Source: Candidatus Obscuribacter sp.
GTDB taxonomy: Bacteria > Cyanobacteriota > Vampirovibrionia > Obscuribacterales > Obscuribacteraceae
NCBI GenBank assembly: GCA_016718315.1
Contig: JADKDV010000009.1
Location: 1-64,000 of the forward strand
Direction of reading: 5' to 3'
DNA length: 64,000 nt
The position numbers and the translations under genes were made by a program. This document shows positions 48,424-58,084 of this stretch, one piece after another. Numbering within the stretch: position 1 is the stretch's first letter; each line of letters begins with the position of its first letter. The notes beneath the pieces were generated by a model that did not search any database, was not told the origin of the DNA, and saw only the letters and a list, made by a program, of their open reading frames with translations.

Positions 48424-50256
48424 ATGAATAATCGTTTGCTCTTAGTATCACTATCGCTTTTGGTTTTGAGTACATGCGCTCTGCCGGCGGTAGCAGCGGA
48501 TGTGGTTGCCTCTGAGCCTGTCAAAGTCGCTGATGTATCCAAAAATCCCGATGATTACGGTTATGCGGGTATTGCTTTTGACCCACAAGAAGACGGTACT
48601 CTCATCGTTGAGAGCCTACTACCGGGCAGTCCTGCCGCTAGCTCGGAGCTAAAACCCAAAGACAAAATAATCAGTTTTAAAATCAAAGAGAAAACCAGTG
48701 ATGCCTACAAACAATTGAATCGCACAATCTCTTTTAATCCGCATAAGACATTGCAACTAAGAGTTAGTCGCGAAGAAGCAAACAATAAAGTACTGACTAT
48801 CAATCTTAAAATCGGCAGCTATTTAGATAATCCAGACCCTGTGCGCTTTGCCCACGCTATGGAGTCACGCAGATTGTTTGCCAAAGCGATACCATTTACT
48901 CCTAAGCTACAAAAACTAATTGGTCGTACACCAAATATTATTGAGATTTACGCACCGGATAAAGGACCATCGCGAGTATTGATGGGTGCTAGAGTGCTGG
49001 GTGTCAAGGCTGTCTCTGCCGGTGTCGGCAGCGCCGCCGCTAAAAGCCTTGGCGCAAGCGGCTTGCCTGTGGATAAGGCAGATGTATATTTAGTCACTCC
49101 CGATGGACTTTTATATCCTTATCTATTGCCAGATACTGAGATTGAAGCACTAAAGATGGCTAAAGAATTTGGTTGTTTTGAGCTGCCACCAAGACCAGAA
49201 GAGATTAATCGTATCTCTTTGAGTCAAAAGTCAGACAAGTGGATTGAGCCAGAACAACACCGTGCTGGCAATATGATGGCGGTGTTTGATGGACGTGGTG
49301 GTCATATTACTTCTAGCTTTAGTTATATGCACCAGGTTGATGGTACCTGGCCGGAGTCTGATAGTAAGTGGCTTAGCAAGGACGTAGAGCAAATAAAGAA
49401 TGCTGCTAAAGCGGCGATTAATGCTATCCAAAACGACACTCTGGATTTAAAGAGCGGTCAGGCACTTTGTACCGGTGAGGCTCTAAATTACGGCAATTCA
49501 ATGAAGGCTCACAAAATTAGCCGTCCTGCCTTTGCCAGCTTTGGTCCACTGGATAGCCAGTCAATCGAAGTGAAAATGGTCAGTGGTGAAGCGGCTGTGG
49601 CAAGAGTGCATGAACTCTCTGCCCCCTTTAATGTGTATATGTACTTTGCCAAAGCAAGGGGCTTTGGCTGGAGACTTTCTGCCATTCGTACACCGGTGGA
49701 TATCGATAGCATTGATTCGCTGCGCGCTAACAGCCGTTCTTCTGGTGATGTGCGCTTTGATGCTGTTCAATCTGAGTGGCTCAAATCTCATCCAATAGCT
49801 GCTGCCACAATTGATCAATTCAATGCCATTAGCTCAGAATTGAGCTGTGCTGAAGATAGCAAACTGGCAGATTGGTTTGTTGCCCATAAAGTGGCTATGA
49901 ATGATTTGGCTAAGCAAGGTCTAAATCAGCTCCAGCCAAACGTCGTTGTTTTTCACGACGCCATGTATCACCGCGGTCGCAAAATTGATGATGTTGACGG
50001 CAAGCAAATGATTGAAGGCGATGAAATAAAAGCTAAGCTTGGTCGCCTCGGCCTCACCATGGCCTTTACACCACGCCCTAAAAATGTGTTTCTGGGTCTA
50101 GACCCGAGCAAACAATCAGACACAGGCTTTCTTTATTCGGTCGATAATCTGCCGCCGCCAATTAATCCATACGGCTGCTACTGGTGGCAAAAGCTTGATG
50201 ACCACTGGTATCTTGTCCGCACCGTAAGCGGTTATTTCCCCCGCAAGTTGCGTTAA
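48424..50256 (+). CDS. Secreted PDZ-domain protein
   Basis: A 610-residue exported protein. Signal peptide MNNRLLLVSLSLLVLSTCAL then PAVAADV. Residues about 45-135 form a PDZ-like domain (YGYAGIAFDPQEDGTLIVES, LLPGSPAASSELKPKDKIIS). The remaining 470 residues are unrecognised mixed alpha/beta sequence with a conserved-looking Trp/Tyr-rich end (YGCYWWQKLDDHWYLVRTVS). PDZ domains bind C-terminal peptides or exposed strands. No protease active site was seen. It is followed by a second secreted PDZ gene, so the two may act together. Confidence 0.65.
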   Translation: MNNRLLLVSLSLLVLSTCALPAVAADVVASEPVKVADVSKNPDDYGYAGIAFDPQEDGTLIVESLLPGSPAASSELKPKDKIISFKIKEKTSDAYKQLNRTISFNPHKTLQLRVSREEANNKVLTINLKIGSYLDNPDPVRFAHAMESRRLFAKAIPFTPKLQKLIGRTPNIIEIYAPDKGPSRVLMGARVLGVKAVSAGVGSAAAKSLGASGLPVDKADVYLVTPDGLLYPYLLPDTEIEALKMAKEFGCFELPPRPEEINRISLSQKSDKWIEPEQHRAGNMMAVFDGRGGHITSSFSYMHQVDGTWPESDSKWLSKDVEQIKNAAKAAINAIQNDTLDLKSGQALCTGEALNYGNSMKAHKISRPAFASFGPLDSQSIEVKMVSGEAAVARVHELSAPFNVYMYFAKARGFGWRLSAIRTPVDIDSIDSLRANSRSSGDVRFDAVQSEWLKSHPIAAATIDQFNAISSELSCAEDSKLADWFVAHKVAMNDLAKQGLNQLQPNVVVFHDAMYHRGRKIDDVDGKQMIEGDEIKAKLGRLGLTMAFTPRPKNVFLGLDPSKQSDTGFLYSVDNLPPPINPYGCYWWQKLDDHWYLVRTVSGYFPRKLR

Positions 50257-50380
50257 TACTGACGACTTAGCTGGATAATAGCGGGAGGCTGTTTGTTTTT
50301 TTAATAGGGGTTGTGTGATAAAAAGCAGGCCAATTTCTCATACAACCCTGATTGAAAAAATCTATACCCTGGAGGTTGAT

Positions 50381-51451
50381 TTGAAACTCATCGCAATACT
50401 AACGACCCTGATGCTCAGCATTGCTCCAGCTTTTGCTGGTGGCACGCTGGTACTCAAAGGTCGTGTGGATGAGCTTGCTCTCTTTTGTATGGCTGCTGGT
50501 GTGGTCCTGGATAGTACCACCATCCCCACTCGTGTGACCCGGGTCAAACCAGGCACGGCTGCTTACTATAGCGGTGTCATGGAAGGCGACAAAGTACTCA
50601 AAGTAATAACTGCTGCCGACAAACTCACTCTCATGCTCGATAGACAGGGCAAAAGGTATGAGGCTCAAATACCTATAAATATGGCTGCTGTGCGCTCGCG
50701 CCTGGCAGAATTAGAGCGCGAGGATAAACTCAAATTTGAACGTGGTGCCACTACTAATGTGACTAAACCGCCAGTCACATTGAGTGTGCAAAAGGCTACG
50801 CTAGACGAGACTAAGCTGGCTAAAGCAATAGCCCCTTATGACATAGTAATCCTGGTGGACCGCTCTGGATCTATGAATGGTGGACTTGGTATTGGACCAC
50901 AAGATATCACCAGATGGACCTGGTGCAGGCGGGCGCTAGCTGGTTTTGCCCAATTTTGTCAGGACAGGCTGCCTGAGGGAGCAAGACAGCTGACGATTAT
51001 CCCTTTTAATAGCAATTTTGAAGAGTTTAAAACTAACACTCCCCAGGCTCTTGAGCATGTTTTTGATAGTTTTGTGCCTGAGGGTGGCACCAATATTTAT
51101 GCTCCTCTAAATCATGTCTTCCGCCAGCATTTTAGTGCTGGAGACAAAACCAGGCACCCCCTACTTATTGTTGTTATGACTGATGGTTTGCCTAACGAAG
51201 GCGACAATGTCCAGGACCTAATTATCTCGGCATCTAAGATGGTCAAGGACCCATCAGAGCTGGTTATCACCTTTATGGAAGTAGGCAAAACAGCAGAGTC
51301 TGAGGAGTTAGTGGACCTGCTAGATCATGGATTATTGCACCGTGGAGCATCGTTAGACCTGGTCACATCCCACAAGTTTGAGCATCTTGTCTATGATCAA
51401 GCTGGACTCAAAAGAGCCCTGCTCGATGCCATCAGTCGTGGTGGCAATTAA
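50381..51451 (+). CDS. Secreted protein with PDZ-like and von Willebrand factor A domains
   Basis: TTG 50,381 is chosen because GGAGG lies five bases upstream and the resulting N-terminus (MKLIAILTTLMLSIAPAFAG) is a clean signal peptide. A GTG 66 bases earlier lacks this support. Next comes a short PDZ-like domain (TRVTRVKPGTAAYYSGVMEG, DKVLKVI). The VWA domain has a complete MIDAS: DRSGS in DIVILVDRSGSMNGG, the Thr in EGGTNIYAPL, and the Asp in VVMTDGLPNEGD, so it should bind a divalent metal and a protein partner. Function unknown. It is convergent with the acyl-CoA synthetase, overlapping by four bases. Confidence 0.75.
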   Translation: MKLIAILTTLMLSIAPAFAGGTLVLKGRVDELALFCMAAGVVLDSTTIPTRVTRVKPGTAAYYSGVMEGDKVLKVITAADKLTLMLDRQGKRYEAQIPINMAAVRSRLAELEREDKLKFERGATTNVTKPPVTLSVQKATLDETKLAKAIAPYDIVILVDRSGSMNGGLGIGPQDITRWTWCRRALAGFAQFCQDRLPEGARQLTIIPFNSNFEEFKTNTPQALEHVFDSFVPEGGTNIYAPLNHVFRQHFSAGDKTRHPLLIVVMTDGLPNEGDNVQDLIISASKMVKDPSELVITFMEVGKTAESEELVDLLDHGLLHRGASLDLVTSHKFEHLVYDQAGLKRALLDAISRGGN

Positions 51452-53001
51452 GAGAGTTGCTTTTTGTCTATTTTGCCTGATAGGGTACGCGGCAGCACAT
51501 GATCGGCTGGGTAAAAGACCCATTCCATTGGGCGCAATTCTCGTTTGAGATTTTGGCCGCAAAACTCACGTAATTTTTCTTTGAGTGTGGCCTTTGCTGC
51601 TTTGGCTGTGCTCTCGTTTTTGAGGTCGTTAGACAAAGACTCGTCGGTGGTGACGATATGGGCTTTGACTATCTGACCGAGCTTGGAGTTTTCTACTCCA
51701 ATTACGGCCACTTCTTTGACGCGGGGGCAGTTTTTGAGTGCGCCTTCTACCTCAGCGGGGAAGACTTTATTGCCAGCCACATTGATCATTTCTTTGGCGC
51801 GGCCACTGATAAAGAGATAGCCCTTATCCATATGACCAATGTCGCCGGTGTGATAGCAGGTGCCTTCGATAACTTTGCCTGTTTCGTCAGTTTGACCAAT
51901 ATAGCCGAGCATCAGCATCGGTCCACAAATGACGATTTCGCCTTCTTCACCGTCAGGTAGTTCTTTGCCCTGTCCATCCAGTATCTTGATAGTACAGCTG
52001 GGCACTATTTTGCCCACTGATTCGATGGGACCGGAGAGATTGACGGCGATTATTTTAGACTCAGTGGAGCCGTAGCCATTGTTGAGACGTTTACCGTGCT
52101 TAGTCTCAAATTGATCGGCCAGGGATGCTGTCAGAGGCGCTCCACCACAGAGTAGTACTTTGGCTGAGCTAAAGTCGACTTGAGTTTTATCGAGTGAGAG
52201 CATGGCACCGTAGATGGTGGGTACACCCACCAAAAACTCCGGCTTAAACTTATTATTGGAGGCAATTATGCCCTCAATGGTCATGTCCGACATAATTACA
52301 GTACAGCCGCTAAGCAGTGCTGCCAGTGTCACTTCCAGACCAAGGACGTGACTCAGTGGTACGGGCAGGACGACTTTAAAGCCTTGAGTCAGCTCAGCCA
52401 TTTGGGCTAGCTCATCGATATTGAGTACCAGTGACTCCAGGTCATGGAGAGCACCTTTAGGCATGCCCGTGGTGCCTGAGGTTAATATCAAAAAGGCTGG
52501 ATCTTTGAGGCTCTTATAGTCCACCAGGCTGGATTTTATGGCAGCTTCTTTGTCCTGTTTGGCGACATCAGCCAGGTCGACAATCTTTATATCGGTGTCT
52601 TTTAGATCGGCTTCGATTTTGTCGATTTCTTTCATCAGACGTCTTTCGGTGACGACTGCTTTGACACCGATGCGCTTGGCGATATTGACCAGCTCGGCGG
52701 CTGTCATGCGGAAGTCCACTGGACAAACTATGGCGCCTACTCTGAAGCCAGCTAGCATGGTGGCGAATAGTTCTGGGCTGTTTGGAGAAATCAGGACGAT
52801 TTTGTCGCCAATGCCAACATTAATACTTCTGAGGAGAACCTCAGCTTGCGATGTCAGGTGGTCGAGGGCATCGTAATTGACTTCTCTTTCTTCGCCACCG
52901 CGGTGCAAAATAAATGCCGGATTATTTTTGCCGAGCGGGTTAGATGACGGTCTGACGAGGATTTCGACCAGCGACTTTGCTTTTTCTAGTTGGGCTTGCA
53001 T
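51448..53001 (-). CDS. Acyl-CoA synthetase (AMP-forming)
   Basis: ANL-superfamily adenylating enzyme of 517 residues that activates a carboxylate with ATP and then transfers it to CoA. P-loop LILTSGTTGMPKGALHD; NNGYGSTESKIIAVN; YHTGDIGHMDKGYLFISGRA and KEMINVAGNKVFPAEVEG; and the late catalytic Lys in LPRTLSGKIDKKQL. It is similar in layout to long-chain fatty-acid CoA ligases, but the substrate is not resolved. It is transcribed alone and diverges from the RNase-J-like gene. Confidence 0.9.
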   Translation of the reverse strand: MQAQLEKAKSLVEILVRPSSNPLGKNNPAFILHRGGEEREVNYDALDHLTSQAEVLLRSINVGIGDKIVLISPNSPELFATMLAGFRVGAIVCPVDFRMTAAELVNIAKRIGVKAVVTERRLMKEIDKIEADLKDTDIKIVDLADVAKQDKEAAIKSSLVDYKSLKDPAFLILTSGTTGMPKGALHDLESLVLNIDELAQMAELTQGFKVVLPVPLSHVLGLEVTLAALLSGCTVIMSDMTIEGIIASNNKFKPEFLVGVPTIYGAMLSLDKTQVDFSSAKVLLCGGAPLTASLADQFETKHGKRLNNGYGSTESKIIAVNLSGPIESVGKIVPSCTIKILDGQGKELPDGEEGEIVICGPMLMLGYIGQTDETGKVIEGTCYHTGDIGHMDKGYLFISGRAKEMINVAGNKVFPAEVEGALKNCPRVKEVAVIGVENSKLGQIVKAHIVTTDESLSNDLKNESTAKAAKATLKEKLREFCGQNLKRELRPMEWVFYPADHVLPRTLSGKIDKKQLS

Positions 53002-53118
53002 AGCGGTTGGATATGTCCTTGTTAATGCTTACACTTTAATAGGTTAGATCTTACTTTCAATTCTTACAAATCGGTGCGCTCTGAGACATTGGGAGACAAC
53101 AGCTATAAAATTGATTGT

Positions 53119-54834
53119 ATGAGTATTTCAGTAAGCGGTTTTTCGGATCTTGACTACAATGGGCTCTATGCCATCCCTCTGGGTGGGCAAAGTGAGCTTG
53201 GTCTGGTTATCTGGCTCTTTATCCATCAAGGTCAGATTTTAATTGTTGATGCTGGCGCAAGCTATCCAGCCAGGCGCCTGCCTGGTGTCGATTTGATTTT
53301 GCCCAATACAACCTTTTTAGAAACCAACGAAAGCCATATCCTTGCTCAAGTAGTCACTAATGGTCATGAGGAGCATCTTGGTGCTCTTACTTATCTTTTG
53401 CAGCACGTCAAATTACCGCAGATACTTTGTCCGCGTTTTGTCGGGGCTTTGATTGATCAAAATATTTTTGACCTCTACGGTACCGGCAAAGCTGGCAAAC
53501 CACCTGTTGAGATTTGCGATCTCAAAAAAGAGTATAAAGTAGGTCCTTTTGTTATCGAGTTTATCGAGAGCAATAATTCTATTGCTGATGCCTGCGCCCT
53601 GCGCATCAGCTGTCAGGCTGGTACAGTGCTTTATACCTCCAGCTTTAAGATAGATCAAACACCAGTAGATGGCGGCATGCTCGATGTGGGCAGACTATCC
53701 CAAATAGGTGATGAGGGTGTCTCACTACTGGTATCTTGCTCAACAAATGTCGAAGGTGAAGGTTACTCGGCCTCCGAAAAAGTCGTCGCTAAAACAATCG
53801 AAAAGGTCTCCTTGAGCTCAAAGGGACGACTTATTGTCGTTATGCCTGGCACCAATACCCACAGGCTGCAAGTGCTGTTTGATGTGGCTGCTAAGACAAA
53901 ACGCAAAGTCTATCTCGTTGGTGAGTCACTCCATAAAGTGGCTGTCAGTGCCGCTATCTCCGGGCACCTCATTTACGACCGCAGTATCGAGGGCGATGTC
54001 AGCGCCCTGGATACTGCCAGTGACCGCGATGTGCTAGTCATCACTAGCTCAAAAGAAGCCGACCCAATCAATGTACTGGAAGCTCTCGCTGAGGGGGAGC
54101 ACGATGTGATATCGCTCAAGAGCGGTGACTCACTGATATTTAGTAGCGATGTGGTACCAGGTCAAGCCAGACGGATGGCTCATATTCTCGACAATCTCCT
54201 GATCCAGGCAGTCAATATAAATTGGGGCGCAAAACAAAAAGTGCATGTCTCCAGATATGGTGCCAAAGAAGAATTAAAGCTCATGCTCTCAATCGCCAAA
54301 CCGCGCTACTTTGCTCCTGCCATAGGCGAAGCGAGGCATATTGCTCAACACGGCGATCTCGGTGTCTACTTTAATCTAGACGAAAAGTCAGTCTTTAATC
54401 TGCAAAATGGCGACATCCTCGAAATCAAAAACGGTATGGCTCGCACAGTTGGTCAAATTGAATCATCGGCCGTTATGTTTAACCGTGAACAGGGCGAAAG
54501 AGTAACGACAGCCTCGGTTAAAGAGAGGCAGGCCTTATCTCTGGAGGGCGTGCTTACAGTGGCGCTCACTCTCGATAGCCAGGGTATAGTTAGCGGACCC
54601 AGTATCGAATGTGGTGCAGCCGGATTTCTTTTGACAAATGACTGGATCAAAGTACAAGAAGATCTTAAGAGCACCGTACTTGATACCGTAGTGCGCATCG
54701 CAGGCGAGCGTCAGGGCGATGAAAGGGATAGCGGACCATATCTGAGATCGGCTATCCGTGAGGCTGTAGTCAAAGTTTTGCGCAACAAACTATCGGCTAA
54801 GCCAACAGTACAAGTACTCGTGCATCAAATCTGA
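53119..54834 (+). CDS. RNase J paralogue with degenerate metal site (probably inactive)
   Basis: A metallo-beta-lactamase/beta-CASP protein of about 571 residues with full RNase J layout. ATG 53,119 is used, but an in-frame GTG at 53,074 is possible. GLYAIPLGGQSELGLVIWLF matches the usual PLGGxxEIGKN start. The metal motif HGHEDHIG is NGHEEHLG (residues 81-88). TxHSIPDS is SNNSIADA, GDFKxD is SSFKID, HVSGHASxEELKLM is HVSRYGAKEELKLM, and PxHGEYR is PAIGEAR. At least five metal-ligand or catalytic positions are therefore lost, while the fold and the C-terminal domain (RSAIREAVVKVLRNKLSAKP) remain. It could be a partner or regulator of a true RNase J elsewhere, or an RNA-binding protein. Confidence 0.8.
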   Translation: MSISVSGFSDLDYNGLYAIPLGGQSELGLVIWLFIHQGQILIVDAGASYPARRLPGVDLILPNTTFLETNESHILAQVVTNGHEEHLGALTYLLQHVKLPQILCPRFVGALIDQNIFDLYGTGKAGKPPVEICDLKKEYKVGPFVIEFIESNNSIADACALRISCQAGTVLYTSSFKIDQTPVDGGMLDVGRLSQIGDEGVSLLVSCSTNVEGEGYSASEKVVAKTIEKVSLSSKGRLIVVMPGTNTHRLQVLFDVAAKTKRKVYLVGESLHKVAVSAAISGHLIYDRSIEGDVSALDTASDRDVLVITSSKEADPINVLEALAEGEHDVISLKSGDSLIFSSDVVPGQARRMAHILDNLLIQAVNINWGAKQKVHVSRYGAKEELKLMLSIAKPRYFAPAIGEARHIAQHGDLGVYFNLDEKSVFNLQNGDILEIKNGMARTVGQIESSAVMFNREQGERVTTASVKERQALSLEGVLTVALTLDSQGIVSGPSIECGAAGFLLTNDWIKVQEDLKSTVLDTVVRIAGERQGDERDSGPYLRSAIREAVVKVLRNKLSAKPTVQVLVHQI

Positions 54835-54841
54835 TATCTGC

Positions 54842-55657
54842 CTAATAGCCGCCCGTAATGAGAGCTGCATTGGCGTCATCGATAGAGAGGTTATAGGTCT
54901 GCCCGGCTTTGACTGTGAGCGGATACTGCCAGTAATAATTCAGTCCAGGTACTTTGTGAGTGCCTGTAATCCACCATTCGCCGGGGATTAGTCTAACTTG
55001 CGCTGTGTAGTATGAGAGTTTGCCATCGCGGTTAAAACGTCGCAGTCTTATAGGAGTGACTTCTTGACCGCGTCTGAGCGCTTCCATCTCTTCGTCTTTG
55101 TGGTTGTCTTCATAGTCTTGTACGAGCTGGTGATAGCGCTTCTCGCGCTTGTCTTCGATTTCGTTGATGCGCTCACATTCGGGCAGGGCGAAGTCAATCA
55201 TTTTGTCTACCCAGCTATAAAGCCCCACCATCGTTTTTGGCATGGTGGTATGGGAGCGCTTGAGAGCATTCTGAAAAGCATAGGACCAGCGCCATCCGCC
55301 ATCTGGAAAAGGTCTTTCGTTAGAGCTGCGTGAGGCATAGCCACTGGCCAATATAAGCTCGCGAATGGGCTTGCGCTCGAGCGGCAAGGGTACTAGGGGC
55401 GCTACCATCTTCATCGGTTTAGTGGTGTAAGGATAGGCCTTTAGCTCTGTAGTTGATTTGTACATTTGCGGCACACGCATCTTGAGATTGACAGTGGCAT
55501 ATTGCGGTGCGCTCTCGCCATCAGGTGGCAGGGCAGTTGGATTGGTATCGCTCTCAGCTAAGGGTGCACTCAGTGCCGTGGGGCAAATGGTGAGAGCCGA
55601 GAGTGCCAGGCTTATGCCAGTCAAATTTAAAATGGTAAGACGAATAATAGGCGCCAT
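54842..55657 (-). CDS. Secreted hypothetical protein
   Basis: A 271-residue protein with an export signal (LTILNLTGISLALSALTICP then TALSAP) and a Pro/Tyr-rich mature part: KLSYYTAQVRLIPGEWWITG and GLNYYWQYPLTVKAGQTYNL near the end suggest a beta domain, and the middle is charged and helical (RYHQLVQDYEDNHKDEEMEA). The family is not recognised. It is convergent with the RNase-J-like gene and ends seven bases from it. Confidence 0.6.
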   Translation of the reverse strand: MAPIIRLTILNLTGISLALSALTICPTALSAPLAESDTNPTALPPDGESAPQYATVNLKMRVPQMYKSTTELKAYPYTTKPMKMVAPLVPLPLERKPIRELILASGYASRSSNERPFPDGGWRWSYAFQNALKRSHTTMPKTMVGLYSWVDKMIDFALPECERINEIEDKREKRYHQLVQDYEDNHKDEEMEALRRGQEVTPIRLRRFNRDGKLSYYTAQVRLIPGEWWITGTHKVPGLNYYWQYPLTVKAGQTYNLSIDDANAALITGGY

Positions 55658-55768
55658 GAGATGCTCAAAGTAGGATGCATAATTTAGGTTAGCATCTTAA
55701 TTCTGAGCAGGCTTCTGATTATCAGGATGTTAATTTCAAGCTGTAATCATTGAGGCTTTTATTCAAGA

Positions 55769-57214
55769 TTAGTCGAGCGCTTTGTAATTTTCGGGCAAGC
55801 CAAAATTATAGAGTTTGTCAAAGCTCTCTTTGACGCCGTCTTCGCCGCGTTTTGGCTTGGAGCCCGAGACGATTTCGACCAGGCGCTGCCAGCTAATGTG
55901 CTTAAAGATACTCAAGTCTTCGCTAGCAGTGCGCTCGCGTTCACTCTCCATGACCATCAGCACTCGGTCACAGGGCATGCGGTTAAAAGTATCGACACAT
56001 TTTTTGTCAAAATGATTGCCTTTGCCTGATTCCAGGATTTCGGCGACTTTTTCGACAGGCATGCGATTGCGGTAATGTCTCACCGATGTCAGGGCATCAA
56101 ATACGTCAGCAACAGCGATGATGCGTGACAAAAAGGGGATTTCCTCACCTTTGAGACCGCGGTAATAGCCTGTGCCGTCAAGTTTTTCGTGATGGCAACT
56201 GGCTACATAGGGCACTGACTGGAGCCGTTTTGTAAATGGCAAGTTTATTAACAGCTCATAAGTGATGGAGGCGTGCTTTTGTACTTTGGCGTATTCTTCG
56301 GGGGTGAGACGACCGTCTTTCCAGAGGATTTCTTCAGGCACGCCGATTTTGCCATAGTCATGCATCATCGCTGAGTATCTCAGCACATCCAGCTCCTGAG
56401 CTACGACATCGAGACTGGTGCCCAAAAGTAAGCTGTAATTGGTGACCCGTACTGAGTGACCAGCTGTGAGCGGGTCGCGCTTATCATTGTCTGAGCCAGT
56501 ACTTCCAGGGTCTTATCGACAAACCTTTCGATTTCAGCGTAGGCTTGTGCTTGTTCAATCAAACCCAGAAGCCACTGCTGTCAGGGCTTCAAGCCAGTCT
56601 TCGTCTTCGGATGTAAAAGGACCTGATAGTTTATTTAGTACCTGGAATACACCAATGACGCTGCCCTCGCGGTTGCGCATCGGTACACAGAGGACGCTAC
56701 GAGTTTTGTAGCCGGTCTGTTTGTCTACAGCCGGGTCAAAACGCGGGTCTTGATAAGCGTCGGGGATATTGATGATTTTGCCAGAACGAGCACAGTGACT
56801 GACAATGGCTGTGCTCGATAGAGGCAAACGAATGGTGCGCACGCCAACAAGCCCCTGGGCCACCTGGGTCCAGAGCTCTCCTTTGTCTTGATCCAGGACA
56901 AAGACCGAGCAGCGGTCGCATTTGACGATAGCCTGAGTCTCTCTGGTGATTGTGTCGAGCAAACTGTCGAGCTTGCGCTCAGTGGCCATGGCTTTGACGA
57001 CACGATAAAGACCGGAGAGTGGTCTCAAACGATCTAGCTCTTCTTGCAGGCGCAATGATTTGATTTCGCGCTCGATTAGCCCGATTTCGCGTTTGTTGAG
57101 GTCTTCTTCAAAGGTCCTCAGGTCGATTACACTTTTGCCCTGAGCGTTAACGGCAGATGCACTCTCGTGCCCTTCTGCTCCGTGCGAGTGTCCATCATGC
57201 TGTCCCTTGACCAT
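55769..57214 (-). CDS. GAF-domain and HD-GYP-domain signalling protein, two frameshifts
   Basis: The 5' part (57,214 back to about 56,570) is a GAF domain: VVKAMATERKLDSLLDTITR, CDRCSVFVLDQDKGELWTQV, SGKIINIPDAYQDPRFDPAV and GVFQVLNKLSGPF. The 3' part is an HD-GYP domain: DPLTAGHSVRVTNYSLLLG, MMHDYGKIGVPEEIL and HHEKLDGTGYYRGLKGEEIP. The HD pair and HHxxxDG are intact; the GYP proline is Tyr. The halves are in three frames. Two indels (near 56,570 and 56,485) rejoin them as AVALGLIEQAQAYAEIERF and LAQTxDKRDPLTAGHS, giving about 480 residues. HD-GYP domains usually hydrolyse cyclic di-GMP, with the GAF domain sensing a ligand. Real inactivation cannot be excluded. Confidence 0.75.
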
Positions 57215-57310
57215 CTCGTCGCCCCTTATCTGTCAAACAGTATATGTATATAATCCCTGATTTGACGGATTGCAAGTGTTGGCTGCCTAACCAAAACTGG
57301 TTTTGCTGCT

Positions 57311-58057
57311 CTAGCGGTCAGTCTGGAGGCTATCAGGGTATTTGGGAGCTTCCAGTCGTCTCCAGATCAGTAGATAGGCTCTGCCAATCACCCGTTTTTG
57401 ATCAAGAAAACCCCAGACATGGCTGTCCTCAGAGTTATTGCGATTGTCGCCCATCATAAATAGATGGCCAGCCGGCACAATAATGGGATCTCTTTGTTTT
57501 TTGGGATCATGCTCTGCTTCGATTTGCATATTGTGAGCATTGGGTCCGCGGATGTCGCCCATAAAGTTGAGACTGTAGCGCGGAGGCTCTTTAATATAGG
57601 CGGACTCGTCCAGTAATTGTTGGTTGATATAAACGCCTTGATTGGCTTGCACTCTGATTTGATCACCAGGTAGACCAATCACTCGTTTGATAAAGGCGGG
57701 ATCATTGGGAAAGCAAGGCAGACCAGTAAGTCTTCCCATGACATTGAGCGGATTGTTGCTCAGATCTTCGCCGCCCATTTCTTCTTTGGGTGGATAAAAG
57801 ACTAAGATATCGCCGCGCTGAATGGGCTTACCGAGGTGTCCTGAGATTTTTTCGACAATCAGACGATCATTGATCTGGAGCGTGGGCTCCATGGAGCTAC
57901 TGGGGATATAGCGCGCTTCGGCGATACCCCAGCGGATACCAATCAAGAGAATGAGAGTGACGACGATAAGCTCAAGAGCTTCTTTGATAAAGCCTGTTAT
58001 AAATCCGCCTGGACTGGCTTTTTCGGTTTGTGGCGGTGCTTGCTGAGTCACTGTCAA
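57311..58057 (-). CDS. lepB: Signal peptidase I
   Basis: Membrane serine protease that removes signal peptides. An N-terminal membrane segment (FIKEALELIVVTLILLIGIR) precedes the catalytic Ser in YIPSSSMEPTLQIND and the Lys in FIKRVIGLPGDQI. Further boxes are ILVFYPPKEE, GHLFMMGDNRNNSEDSHVWG and KRVIGRAYLLIWRR. At 248 residues it is typical of the type I enzyme with one anchor. It is co-directional with gcvPA upstream (26 bases). An active housekeeping enzyme is expected, in line with the many exported proteins here. Confidence 0.95.
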   Translation of the reverse strand: MTVTQQAPPQTEKASPGGFITGFIKEALELIVVTLILLIGIRWGIAEARYIPSSSMEPTLQINDRLIVEKISGHLGKPIQRGDILVFYPPKEEMGGEDLSNNPLNVMGRLTGLPCFPNDPAFIKRVIGLPGDQIRVQANQGVYINQQLLDESAYIKEPPRYSLNFMGDIRGPNAHNMQIEAEHDPKKQRDPIIVPAGHLFMMGDNRNNSEDSHVWGFLDQKRVIGRAYLLIWRRLEAPKYPDSLQTDR

Positions 58058-58084
58058 TTGGAGGGTCCTTGCAAATAATAGAGA

